41,566 nucleotides of DNA from assembly GCA_030432035.1 (NCBI GenBank), contig JAUIHO010000011.1, positions 1 to 41,566 on the forward strand. Reading direction: 5' to 3'. Position 1 is the first letter of the stretch, and every line of letters begins with the position of its first letter. The DNA is from Phycisphaerae bacterium (GTDB lineage: Bacteria > Planctomycetota > Phycisphaerae > UBA1845 > UTPLA1). The translations under genes were made by a program, and so were the position numbers. Positions 23,627-32,002 of this stretch are shown here, piece by piece. The notes beneath the pieces were generated by a model. The model saw nothing but the letters and a program-made list of their open reading frames with translations, was not told the DNA's origin and ran no database searches.

Positions 23627-25909
23627 TTACCGCCAACTACGCTGTTCTGCTGTTAGGCGGTGACTGATTGAATCGTAGAAGTCGCCGGAGATGGCCGAAA
23701 CTTGTGCGGCGGTAAACGCTTGCACGTTCGCGGTCGAAATTTGATTAAACGAATAGGCGCTGTCGATCTGTGCGACCAACGACGTCGATACTTCGGCGAT
23801 TCGGTCCGACGAAAGATGGCGGATGTCGCCACTGGAGCCGAGGGAGGCGACTTGTTGTGTTGTCAGTTGGCCGCGCTGCGTGTCGTTGAGGTAACTGATG
23901 GAAACGTTCGCTGTATCGATCGACTGAACCTGTGACGCCGTGAAGCCGGCGCGCACGTCGCTACTGATTTGACCCATGGCGTAACTGTTCGGGATGGTGG
24001 CTATCAGGTCGGTGGATACTTCCGCAACGCGATTGGCAGACAGATGGCGAATGTCGCCATAGGTGCTCAGGTTGGTGATCTGCGTTGTAGTGAGCTGCTC
24101 GCGCTGTGTTGACGAAAGGTATCCGATGGAGACGTTCGCCGTGTCGATCGCTTGCACCTGCGCTTCGGAGAAACCGGCGCGAACGTCGCCGGGGATTTGC
24201 CCCATCGCGTAGCTATTGGGGATCGTCGCGATCAGGTCGGTCGTGACTTCGGTGATTCGGTCGCTCGGCAAGTGACGGATATCACCGTAGAAGCCCAACC
24301 CTTCGATTTGCGCCGTCGTTAGTTGGCTGCGCTGATCGGCAGTTAAGTAACCAATCGAGACGTCGCCCGTGTTCACGGCTTGGATTTGTTCCGTCGTAAA
24401 ACCGGCGCGAACATCCGCCGAGATTTGCCCCATCGCATAGCTGTTGGGGATCGTCGCGATCAGGTCGGTCGTAACTTCAGAAACACGCGAGGCCGGAAGA
24501 TGACGGATGTCGCCATACGTGCCCAACCCTTCAATTTGCGTCGTGGTCAACTGGTTACGCTGATCGGCAGTTAGGTAACCAATCGATACGTCACCGGTGT
24601 TGATGGCTTGGATTTGATCGTTGGTGAATCCAGCACGAACGTCGGCGGGGATTTGCCCCATCGCGTAGCTGTTAGGGATCGTCGCGATAAGGTCGGTTGT
24701 AACTTCCGAAACACGCGACGCGGGTAGATGACGGATGTCGCCATACGTGCCCAATCCTTCGATCTGCGCCGTGGTCAACTGATTGCGCTGATCGGCGGTT
24801 AGGTAACCGATGGATATATCGCCGGTGTTAACGGCCTGAATCTGTTCCGTGGTAAAGCCGGCACGAACGTCTGCTGGGATTTGCCCCATTGCATAGCTGT
24901 TGGGGATCGTCGCGATGAGGTCGGTCGTGACTTCTGCAATGCGCGACGCCGGCAGGTGACGGATATCGCCATAGGTTCCGAGGTTTTCGATCTGAGCAGT
25001 GGTCAGTAGTTCGCGTTGATCCGCAGATAGGTAGCCGATCGAAACCTGTGCGGTGTTGAGCGCCTGAACCTGATCCTCGGTAAAGGCAGCGCGCAGTTCC
25101 GCCGGAATCTGTCCCATGCTGTAGTTGTTGGGGATCGACGCGATCTGGTCGGTCGTGAGATACTTGATCGCGCGGACTTCGAGGTGGCGAATATCGTTGT
25201 AAGTTAACGCCCGCACGCTGTCGGCGAAGGCACGCTCGTCTACCTGCGCTTGCGTCAATCGGGCCATTTGGGCCTGACTGAAATCGCCATACGTCTCAGC
25301 GCTGAGCATGGCGATTTGCTCGGGCGTGGCCCACGGAATTTGCTCGGGCGCGAGTTTGTTCGCAATGGCTTCGAATTGCTTATAGGAAAGCGCCGCGATC
25401 TGCTCTTCGCTTAACGCGTGTATCTCGTCGAGACTCAATGCGGCCAGTTGTTCCGGCGTCATCGCGAGCAATTCGGCCAGGGAATAACTCGAACCGTTCG
25501 GCGTCGTAGCACTGTCGTCACCGCTCGGCGTTCCGAATGTGCCCCGCGTCGGGTCGTACACATACGTTGCGCCGGTCGGGCCGACATACGTCAGTGCGGA
25601 ACCGCCTTTTTGCCAGCCACTGTTAATCGGAATGGAGAGCACGGTACCGAAAAATGGCAGTCCGTTGGACGCCGCGCTATTGGCCGGAACGTTGTCGAGC
25701 GATGTCGGGTAAGTGTTCTTGCCGTTAAGCAGTTCGCGGCTGTGATGGTTGGCGATGCTTTGACGAATGGCGGCAACGGTTTGTTGCTCGGCGGAAGACT
25801 GCGCTTGGTCGCGATAGCTGATGTACACCGGTACGGCCACTGCCGACGACACCGCTAGAATCACGACGACCGTGACCAACTCAATGAGCGTAAACCCGCG
25901 CCGATGCAT
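23627..25909 (-). CDS. Prepilin-like protein with seven 76-residue tandem repeats
   Basis: A 760-residue protein from ATG 25909 (GGGGGA six bases upstream). It opens MHRRGFTLIELVTVVVILAV, a class III/type IV prepilin leader with cleavage expected between Gly5 and Phe6 and Glu at mature position 5. A pilin-like alpha1 helix and a short globular part with NPTS-like loops follow. From about residue 145 there is a helical stretch of LTPEQxAAL-type motifs. From about residue 235 to near the end run seven tandem 76-residue repeats containing GDIRHLPASRIAEVTTDLIA, TIPNSYAMGQIPADVRAGFT and SIGYLTADQR. Mature pseudopilins are normally 120-250 residues, so this is an outsized member. It probably enters a type II secretion or type IV pilus-like pathway or sits in the membrane. 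It has no pilus genes next to it. Confidence 0.9.
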   Translation of the reverse strand: MHRRGFTLIELVTVVVILAVSSAVAVPVYISYRDQAQSSAEQQTVAAIRQSIANHHSRELLNGKNTYPTSLDNVPANSAASNGLPFFGTVLSIPINSGWQKGGSALTYVGPTGATYVYDPTRGTFGTPSGDDSATTPNGSSYSLAELLAMTPEQLAALSLDEIHALSEEQIAALSYKQFEAIANKLAPEQIPWATPEQIAMLSAETYGDFSQAQMARLTQAQVDERAFADSVRALTYNDIRHLEVRAIKYLTTDQIASIPNNYSMGQIPAELRAAFTEDQVQALNTAQVSIGYLSADQRELLTTAQIENLGTYGDIRHLPASRIAEVTTDLIATIPNSYAMGQIPADVRAGFTTEQIQAVNTGDISIGYLTADQRNQLTTAQIEGLGTYGDIRHLPASRVSEVTTDLIATIPNSYAMGQIPADVRAGFTNDQIQAINTGDVSIGYLTADQRNQLTTTQIEGLGTYGDIRHLPASRVSEVTTDLIATIPNSYAMGQISADVRAGFTTEQIQAVNTGDVSIGYLTADQRSQLTTAQIEGLGFYGDIRHLPSDRITEVTTDLIATIPNSYAMGQIPGDVRAGFSEAQVQAIDTANVSIGYLSSTQREQLTTTQITNLSTYGDIRHLSANRVAEVSTDLIATIPNSYAMGQISSDVRAGFTASQVQSIDTANVSISYLNDTQRGQLTTQQVASLGSSGDIRHLSSDRIAEVSTSLVAQIDSAYSFNQISTANVQAFTAAQVSAISGDFYDSISHRLTAEQRSWR
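23650..25206 (-). repeat. 228-bp in-frame tandem repeats (seven copies)
   Basis: The conserved DNA block GATTTGCCCCATCGCGTAGC recurs at 228-base intervals (about 24194, 24422, 24650, 24878, with diverged copies either side). Central copies are the most alike and the two end copies are diverged, the pattern expected of repeats homogenised by unequal exchange or slippage. They encode the 76-residue repeats of the prepilin-like protein. Confidence 0.92.
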
Positions 25910-26141
25910 GTACGATCCCCCGTGCCTCCGCTTCGTCTCGCGGGGCATATCCATAAGTACCATTCCGGTACCCGTTAATAGTCGGATTTTCCGTAGGGCC
26001 GATAGATGAAGAGTGGGGGCGTTACGGTCGATAACGCGACGCGATGATCGGTTGGGGAGCTGTATCGGACGCGATGCTTACGGCGAATGGGTTCGACGCG
26101 CCTTGGTTGACCTGCACTGTCGATTCGGCGTCTGGAAGGGT

Positions 26142-26175
26142 ATGTCCCCCAGCCCCAGAGGGGCAGGGGCACCCG
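26142..26175. repeat. Dispersed palindrome-like repeat, copy 2 (inverted relative to 15847)
   Basis: TATGTCCCCCAGCCCCAGAG is followed by GGGCAGGGGCACCC, the reverse complement of the 15847-15880 sequence with a few changes. It lies in the 379-base gap between the two minus-strand genes at 25909 and 26289; no gene is seen in the rest of that gap. Confidence 0.75.
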
Positions 26176-26288
26176 AGGTCGGTCGCCTGTTAGTTACGTC
26201 CTATTTCCCGTGACACATCACGTTGAACGCTTCCTCACGGGCGCGGCTCTGTCCGATGATTGACCTCGTATCGAATGGCGAGCGCGAT

Positions 26289-28520
26289 TTACTCGGCAGC
26301 AGCCAGTTGCGGTAACAGCGACGCGTCGGCGTATCGTTCCGGGTTTTCGTTCCATTTGCGCAGGGCTGTTTCGTTATACAGTTTGATCTGCTGGCCGCGG
26401 TATTCGACCGTGATATCCGACTCGGATACGACGCGACTCTTATAGACCGGGCAATAGACTTGCTTCAAGGTCCGCGTCGGTAACGTTTCGTCCTTTAATT
26501 GCGGCAACAGTGATTGCGATGCGGCGGCATAGTTGTCTGGGTTGCGACGCCAACGGTTGGCGCACGCTTCGCAACAAATGGCGATCGTCTTGCCGCGATA
26601 GGTGATGGCAGCGCTAAACGCATCGACAGGCTCGTCGGTCATGATTGGGCAAAATTTCTGGCCGGCTTCAACGGCGGCAGTGGCGTCCACGACGGCTTCG
26701 GTCTTTGCTACTTCGCGCATTTGTCCGGCGGATGCATTGCTGCTCGTTGAACGTTGCGGCGTCAAATCAACGGCGTCGCTCGAGCGAATGCGAGGTCGGC
26801 TCAGTGCAGCAGCGGCTGCTTCGCGATCGACGGCTGCGATTTGCAAACCGTCGTGTGTGGCCGGCGGCGTCACGGCTTCGATCAACGCCAAATTGCCGCC
26901 GCGCGTGGCACCACCCAGCACCAACATACGCGAACCAAACGGCACGGCGCGATGCACGATGCGCGGCGTCGTGCGTGCGACCAGTTCCCAATGCTCACCC
27001 TTTTCGCACAGTCGATACATGCTGCCGTCGGCCACGCTCGCGTATAACGAGCGGTCGTGTACCACGGCGGCCGGCGCGAAGCCGTTGCGATCCGCGCCGG
27101 GCAGTGACGGCCCCTTGCTCCACGCGCCGGTCTTGGGATCGTAGATGTCGACTTCGAGGCTGGCTTCGCTGTGCGAATAGAAACCGGCGATGGCGTAGAT
27201 GCGACCATCGAGTTGGGCTGCAATCAAAGCGCGACGATGAAAGGGCTGCGGGATGCGCACCCAGCGCGGATTGGGCACGCTCAGGTCGAGCATGTCCATG
27301 TAATCATGCCAAGCGGGCTGCTTTTCTTTGCCCTGCATGTTCCAACCGCCCAGCACATATAGCTGTTGACCGACAACGACGACATCGTGCGACGAGCGCG
27401 GCTCGGGTAGCGGTGGCAGGTCGGTCCAGGTCTTGCTGGCGGGGTCAAAGCGTGCGACCTGATCGGACGACCAGTTGTCCACCTTGTCGCCTTCGGGATT
27501 CACCGATCGCATGCCGCCAACGCGATAAATGGCGCCATTGCACGTGGCGAGGTTCATCCCTTGAAGGCGCGGTCCGCCCGGCAATTTTTCCCAGTCGGAA
27601 CCGCCCATGAGGTCCACGCGATAGAAATCGCCCGAGGCGCTGGTTTCGTTGTACACGTGCGTCGGTGCGATGTGTCCGCCGTAAACATATAGCCAACCGT
27701 CAGACGCGACCGCACCGAAGCTGGCGGCCGCGAAGGGCATGTCGAAGACTTGCTGCGTGTTCGTCGAAACTGTTGCGGTAGGGCTCGAACCTTGATGTGG
27801 GTTGCCGTGCGAGTTGGCGGAGGCATGGTGTTCTGTTGCGCCGTTGCCATTGAAATCGAAGACCAACATGGCGTATTGGCGTACTTGGTCGTATTTGTCA
27901 TCACCGCGCTGGCCGGCTTCGTCGCGCCAATGGCGTGCCCATGCGCCGTAGCGACCGGACGCTTTCATCGCAGGCGTTAAGCCGTCGTCGTTGGTCGTCG
28001 TCTTTTCCGAACCGCCGTCGGGATGAACGACTGTTACTTCGCTGTTGGGTTTCACTTCGCCGTTCACCATCAGTTTGAGTTGCACGCCTTCGCCACCATC
28101 GGCCGCGACGGGAATCAGCTCAACGGCTGCATCGCCACCGACGACCGTCTTGCTGTCGAACGGATCGCCGATGATCGTCTTGGGGTAGTAAAGCAGGAGG
28201 TGCGGCGTCGGACCGTGTTGTCGCACGCCGAGGTCGGCGTCGCCGTAGATCACGCGCGTGCCGTTGCCCGGCGTGGCCATCGTCATGCGTTGCGTGTCGA
28301 GTTGCTCGAAGCGAAGCGGTTGCGGCTTGCCGTCGGCGCCACGCATAAAGAAGTTGGCCTTTTGAAAGTATCGAACGTTTACGCCTTCCTGGGCGTCGAG
28401 CGTTTCGCTCATGATGATTTGCGACTTGGTGCCGTCGGCTTCGGGAACGACAAAGATGAAATGGCCGCGCGCGATGCCGGCGGCGGCGAACAAGGCGATG
28501 ATGGATGCGATTCGTGTCAT
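26289..28520 (-). CDS. DUF4198-like / Kelch / double YHS-like multidomain protein
   Basis: A 743-residue protein from ATG 28520 (AGGA about nine bases upstream) with a signal peptide ending near ARG-HFIFVVPEADG. Residues 20-230 resemble DUF4198, a domain tied to periplasmic metal uptake (GDPFDSKTVVGGDAAVELIP, VTVVHPDGGSEKTTTNDDG). Residues 270-600 carry about five to six Kelch-type blades (LYVYGGHIAPTHVYNET, YRVGGMRSVNPEGD, LYVLGGWNMQGK, IYAIAGFYSHSE, MLVLGGATRGGN). The C-terminus has two YHS/TRASH-like metal-binding segments: FCPIMTDEPVD..ICCEACANRWRRNPDNY, and a degenerate one beginning YCPVYKSRVV. The combination suggests an exported metal-handling protein. A Fur-box-like palindrome lies 174 bases upstream. 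Confidence 0.85.
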   Translation of the reverse strand: MTRIASIIALFAAAGIARGHFIFVVPEADGTKSQIIMSETLDAQEGVNVRYFQKANFFMRGADGKPQPLRFEQLDTQRMTMATPGNGTRVIYGDADLGVRQHGPTPHLLLYYPKTIIGDPFDSKTVVGGDAAVELIPVAADGGEGVQLKLMVNGEVKPNSEVTVVHPDGGSEKTTTNDDGLTPAMKASGRYGAWARHWRDEAGQRGDDKYDQVRQYAMLVFDFNGNGATEHHASANSHGNPHQGSSPTATVSTNTQQVFDMPFAAASFGAVASDGWLYVYGGHIAPTHVYNETSASGDFYRVDLMGGSDWEKLPGGPRLQGMNLATCNGAIYRVGGMRSVNPEGDKVDNWSSDQVARFDPASKTWTDLPPLPEPRSSHDVVVVGQQLYVLGGWNMQGKEKQPAWHDYMDMLDLSVPNPRWVRIPQPFHRRALIAAQLDGRIYAIAGFYSHSEASLEVDIYDPKTGAWSKGPSLPGADRNGFAPAAVVHDRSLYASVADGSMYRLCEKGEHWELVARTTPRIVHRAVPFGSRMLVLGGATRGGNLALIEAVTPPATHDGLQIAAVDREAAAAALSRPRIRSSDAVDLTPQRSTSSNASAGQMREVAKTEAVVDATAAVEAGQKFCPIMTDEPVDAFSAAITYRGKTIAICCEACANRWRRNPDNYAAASQSLLPQLKDETLPTRTLKQVYCPVYKSRVVSESDITVEYRGQQIKLYNETALRKWNENPERYADASLLPQLAAAE

Positions 28521-28693
28521 GGGTGGGAGTCCTAAATGAACGCGACCGTGTTGGCGGTTGTCGTTTACTGGCACCGACGAAATCCGTTGGTGCGGTGAGT
28601 TTCGTTGCCGCACCGTCAGCCGGGCCGACGGGTGCAGTCATGGAAGTCGTTTAAGATTCGCGAGTATCCGGCGGTCGGCAAAGATCGTCAAGA

Positions 28694-28718
28694 CTAATTG
28701 AGACTGAGTCTCAATTAG
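28694..28718. promoter_or_regulatory. Fur-box-like palindrome upstream of the DUF4198/Kelch/YHS gene
   Basis: CTAATTGAGAC is separated by TGA from its exact reverse complement GTCTCAATTAG. The core TTGAGACTGAGTCTCAA closely resembles the Fur operator form TTGAGAATGATTCTCAA. It is the most perfect long palindrome in the 309-base gap before the gene. Regulation by iron or another metal through a Fur-family repressor is inferred. Confidence 0.65.
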
Positions 28719-28829
28719 AAAAGGGCGATAGCGGAACGATGTAGTGGTTTCGCCGATATCAGCCTTATGAGATAGGTATTACGGATATTGTGGGTCGGAA
28801 AATACAAGTAATTAGGGACGTCCCTGAAC

Positions 28830-30104
28830 CTATTCCGGGTTCTGCAGCCACACGACCGCGTCGTCCTGAGCCGTCGCGCCTATTAACAGCGCGACCACAT
28901 CTTGGTCGCCATCGGCATCGACATCTCCCAGCGCGATGCCCACGACATCGCCCGTCGTATTGGCGAGGTTGTTCTCGATCCAAAGGTCCGTCACGTTCAG
29001 CGCAGGCGTGAACCAGCGTAACGAACCGGGCGTTTCCGTCGTTGCGATCACGTCGGGCTGGCCGTTTGTGTCGACGTCGGCGATGGCGATTTCCAACGGT
29101 CGCGCGCTGGTGTAGTCGGCCAGCACAAACCCTTCCCACGCCATCGTGGGGTCCTGCGGCTGTACGTACCAAGCGACCTGACCGCCGGGCGTGTTGACGG
29201 CGACGACGTCCATGCGGCCATCCACATTGAGATCGGCCAACGCCAACGCACTGGCCGCTTGCAGGTTGCCGATCGGAAAACGCTGCCACGCGTCGGTGGC
29301 CGGATTGACGGGCTGCTGATACCACACGATGCGCTCGGTCGATTCACTTGTCGCCGACGAGACCACATCGTTGCGCACGTCGTTATTCAAATTCGTCAGC
29401 GCGATCGACTCGGCACCGTCGCGGTCGGCGGCGTCGATGTCCACGCGCGTCCAGGCGTTGCCGTCGGACACGTTGCGCGCCGGGCTGATGAACCAGCTCA
29501 CGCGGCCCGTCGCGCCGCCGGTGGCGATGATGTCGGGGCCAGCGGCAGCGTCGAGATTGGCAACGGCCACATCGCGCCAGGGTGTGAGTTCGTCGCCGCC
29601 GGATTGATTGATGATAAAGCCGTTCCAATCGCCGCCTTGCCGCGCGTTGATCGGGGCGACGGCGTACAGAATGCCCTCGTCGGTTGACAACACAAGGTCG
29701 AGCCGCGTATCGACATTGATATCCGCCGCGACGATGTCGGTGCCCGCCGGCACGCTCGCGCCGGTCGTAAACAGCTGCACGGGTTGAAACGTGTCGATGT
29801 CGGTCTGAAAGAAAATGACGATGTTGGCGGGCGTTGTGTCGAACCCGGCATAGGCAACGGCAATATCGAGCAGGCCATCGTCATCGAAGTCGGCCGTCGT
29901 CGCGGCGGCAGGCGTAACGCCGGCGGTGCCGCTGATCGTGCGCTGCATCCATGCCGTCGTTCGCGGAAAGCCAGCAGGCACACCCACGGGGCCGCCGCTG
30001 GGGCACTCCAATCCGCTAACGGCCAACAGCAACGCGGCCAAAACCGCAGCCATGTTTCGACGTTTTGACGTTCCGACGTTTCGACGTTTCTGAATCTCGC
30101 TCAT
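28830..30104 (-). CDS. Exported FG-GAP / VCBS-repeat protein (possible beta-propeller)
   Basis: A 424-residue protein from ATG 30104 with a basic n-region and hydrophobic segment (AAVLAALLLAVSGLEC), so exported and possibly lipidated at Cys (SGLEC is a loose lipobox). The mature protein has at least six repeats of the FG-GAP/VCBS type: TTADFDDDGLLDIAVAYAG, AADINVDTRLDLVLSTDEG, VANLDAAAGPDIIATGG, LTNLNNDVRNDVVSSATSE, LADLNVDGRMDVVAVNTPGG, IADVDTNGQPDVIATTETPG and LGDVDADGDQDVVALLIGA. These fold as seven-bladed propellers with Ca-binding DxDxDG loops. Function cannot be named. The n-region contains a 10-11-base DNA repeat; ATG 30053 is an alternative start. It diverges from serS. Confidence 0.87.
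   Translation of the reverse strand: MSEIQKRRNVGTSKRRNMAAVLAALLLAVSGLECPSGGPVGVPAGFPRTTAWMQRTISGTAGVTPAAATTADFDDDGLLDIAVAYAGFDTTPANIVIFFQTDIDTFQPVQLFTTGASVPAGTDIVAADINVDTRLDLVLSTDEGILYAVAPINARQGGDWNGFIINQSGGDELTPWRDVAVANLDAAAGPDIIATGGATGRVSWFISPARNVSDGNAWTRVDIDAADRDGAESIALTNLNNDVRNDVVSSATSESTERIVWYQQPVNPATDAWQRFPIGNLQAASALALADLNVDGRMDVVAVNTPGGQVAWYVQPQDPTMAWEGFVLADYTSARPLEIAIADVDTNGQPDVIATTETPGSLRWFTPALNVTDLWIENNLANTTGDVVGIALGDVDADGDQDVVALLIGATAQDDAVVWLQNPE
30054..30090. repeat. Short tandem repeat (TTTCGACG type) inside the signal-peptide region
   Basis: Plus-strand TTTCGACGTTTTGACGTTCC continues GACGTTTCGACGTTTCTG, four units of about ten bases. On the minus strand it encodes the KRRNVGTSKRRN n-region of the FG-GAP protein, so the positively charged leader is built from a minisatellite. 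Confidence 0.75.
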
Positions 30105-30237
30105 AGGCCCCTTTATACCCGCAACCGCCGCGTCGGTCGCTTTGAATCGCACGCCCAGCCCGTATCATACGACGCGACAGCACGCGCCGCGTAAATCGAC
30201 CGCGAATCCGCGCTGTGGCACCGGTTTGCAACCGGTG

Positions 30238-30273
30238 TTTGCTCGGCGCGCGAACTTTGCTCGGCGCGCGAAC
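30238..30273. repeat. Perfect 18-bp tandem duplication before serS
   Basis: TTTGCTCGGCGCGCGAAC occurs twice head to tail (30238-30255, 30256-30273), ending 35 bases before the serS start. It sits where the serS promoter or leader should be, together with a small ACCGGTTTGCAACCGGT palindrome at 30220-30236. Confidence 0.9.
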
Positions 30274-30308
30274 AAAGTTAAGAACACCCAACAGGAGCCA
30301 TCCGCAAG

Positions 30309-31646
30309 ATGCTCGATATCAAATTCATCCGCGAGAACACCGACGCCGTTCGCAAGGCGATCAAAGATAAGAACGTTTCCTGCGATCTCGACGCGCTGCT
30401 AAAGGTCGACGAAGACCGCCGCAACAATCAGATGCAGGCCGACCAATACCGTAGCGAGTTAAAAGAGCTGTCGTCGCAGATCGGTCACTATAAGAACCCC
30501 AAGAGCAAGTGGTTCCAGGCGCAACTGGCCGAAGGCCGTAGCGAAGACGACCTCCGTGCCGAGGGCGAAACGATTCAGGCCCAAACTGGCGAGATCAAGC
30601 AGAAGATTAAAGACCTCGAAGATGCCGAGCGCGACATCGGCGCGCAGTTCCACGCGCTCATGCTCACGGTGCCACAGGTGCCGAGCGCGAAAACGCCCGT
30701 CGGCCCCGACGATTCCGGCAACGTCGAAGTGCGCAAGTGGGGCGAGCCGCGCACGTTCGATTTCGAGCCGAAGGATCACGTCGAGCTGGGCACGGCCCTC
30801 GGCATCATCGATATCGAGCGCGGCGTGAAGCTGGCGGGATCGCGCAACTATTTATTGCGCGGTGCCGGCGCGCTGATGCATCAGGCGATTTTGCGGTTGG
30901 CGATGGATACGATCGTCGAACGCGGCTTCGAGCCGGTGACGGTGCCGGTTCTTGTGCGCGATGAGATGATGGAGGGCACGGGCTATTACCCCGGCGGTGA
31001 GGAACAGGCCTATCGCTGCGAGCGCGACGACAAGAGCCTCGTCGGCACGGCCGAAGTCTCGCTGACGGCGATGTACGGCGACGAAATTCTGGAGATGGAC
31101 AAGCTGCCCATCAAGCTCGCCGCCGTCAGCACGTGTTTCCGCCGCGAAGCCGGCGCCGCCGGTAAAGACACGCACGGCCTTTATCGCATTCACAGTTTCG
31201 ATAAGGTCGAGCAGGTCGTGCTCTGCCGCGCCGATGATGACGAAAGCGAACAGCACCATCACGCCATCCTCGCCAACGCCGAGGCCGTGTTGCAAGCGCT
31301 CGAACTGCCGTATCGCTTATTGCAGGTATGCACCGGCGACATGGGGCAGGGCAAAGTCGAGATGTACGACATCGAAACGTGGATGCCCTCGCGTAAGAGC
31401 TACGGCGAAACGCACAGCGCCTCGCGCTTCGGCGATTTCCAAGCGCGGCGGCTCAACCTGCGTTATAAAGATACGGACACCAAGAAAAACGTCTTCTGCC
31501 ACACGCTCAACAACACCGTCATCGCCAGCCCGCGGATCTTGATCCCGATCATCGAACAATACCAAAACGCCGACGGCAGCATCACAGTGCCAAAAGCGCT
31601 GCGGGGGTATATGGGGGGGATGGAAAAAATTGCGAATGGAGAATAG
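30309..31646 (+). CDS. serS: Seryl-tRNA synthetase
   Basis: A 445-residue class II aminoacyl-tRNA synthetase that charges tRNA-Ser with serine. The N-terminus (MLDIKFIRENTDAVRKAIKD) and the following long antiparallel coiled coil (about 25-110) bind the tRNA long arm. The catalytic core shows motif 2 (STCFRREAGAAGKDTHGLYR), the serine-specific SLVGTAEVSLTAMY, and motif 3 (NNTVIASPRILIPIIE). Length is about 15-20 residues above the usual 425-430, part of it in the coiled-coil tip. AGGAG lies 11 bases before ATG 30309. The C-terminal residues GGMEKIANGE run into a minisatellite. Confidence 0.98.
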   Translation: MLDIKFIRENTDAVRKAIKDKNVSCDLDALLKVDEDRRNNQMQADQYRSELKELSSQIGHYKNPKSKWFQAQLAEGRSEDDLRAEGETIQAQTGEIKQKIKDLEDAERDIGAQFHALMLTVPQVPSAKTPVGPDDSGNVEVRKWGEPRTFDFEPKDHVELGTALGIIDIERGVKLAGSRNYLLRGAGALMHQAILRLAMDTIVERGFEPVTVPVLVRDEMMEGTGYYPGGEEQAYRCERDDKSLVGTAEVSLTAMYGDEILEMDKLPIKLAAVSTCFRREAGAAGKDTHGLYRIHSFDKVEQVVLCRADDDESEQHHHAILANAEAVLQALELPYRLLQVCTGDMGQGKVEMYDIETWMPSRKSYGETHSASRFGDFQARRLNLRYKDTDTKKNVFCHTLNNTVIASPRILIPIIEQYQNADGSITVPKALRGYMGGMEKIANGE

Positions 31647-31680
31647 CGAATAGCGAATGGCGAAGAGCGACTAGCGAAGG
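31631..31680. repeat. AT/GC-mixed minisatellite (GCGAATNN type) at the end of serS
   Basis: TGCGAATGGAGAATAGCGAA continues TAGCGAATGGCGAAGAGCGACTAGCGAAGG, about six units of 7-9 bases. The first two units overlap the last codons of serS (IANGE), so the enzyme's C-terminus has been partly set by repeat DNA. Confidence 0.8.
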
Positions 31681-31764
31681 GCAAAAGGCAAAGCACGCGA
31701 TTGTCAGAGCCGCGCCCGTCAGGAAGCGGTCCGCGTTGGACGTCGCGGGATGTTTCGTAAAGGC

Positions 31765-31832
31765 GCACAAGACGCCGCGCACGACGCGTTGCAACAGCTT
31801 TTGGTCATATGATTGTCTAGGTGGGCGAGCCG
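31765..31832. repeat. Dispersed ~68-bp repeat, copy A
   Basis: The stretch from GCGCACAAGACGCCGCGCAC to TCTAGGTGGGCGAGCC matches 35613-35678 at about 75% identity by eye (shared GACGC(A/G)TTGCA(A/G)CAGC and CATATGAT cores). No reading frame is conserved between them. Confidence 0.75.
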
Positions 31833-32002
31833 GCGCAAAATACAAAGTTGTTTCGCGCTCAACCAGCGGCAAGGGTTGCGCTGCACATTTTGCCCTTTGC
31901 ATTTTTCACTCTGCACTCGTTTTCAGCCTTAATAACGTCCCGTCCGCAGAAATTCGTACTTGGTTGATATGGCAACGGCCCCCGCGCGGGTCCCAATAAA
32001 AA

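Noticed and set aside
23650..25206. CRISPR array
   Set aside because: The regular repeats are 228 bp, in frame and protein-coding, with no short repeat/unique spacer pattern.
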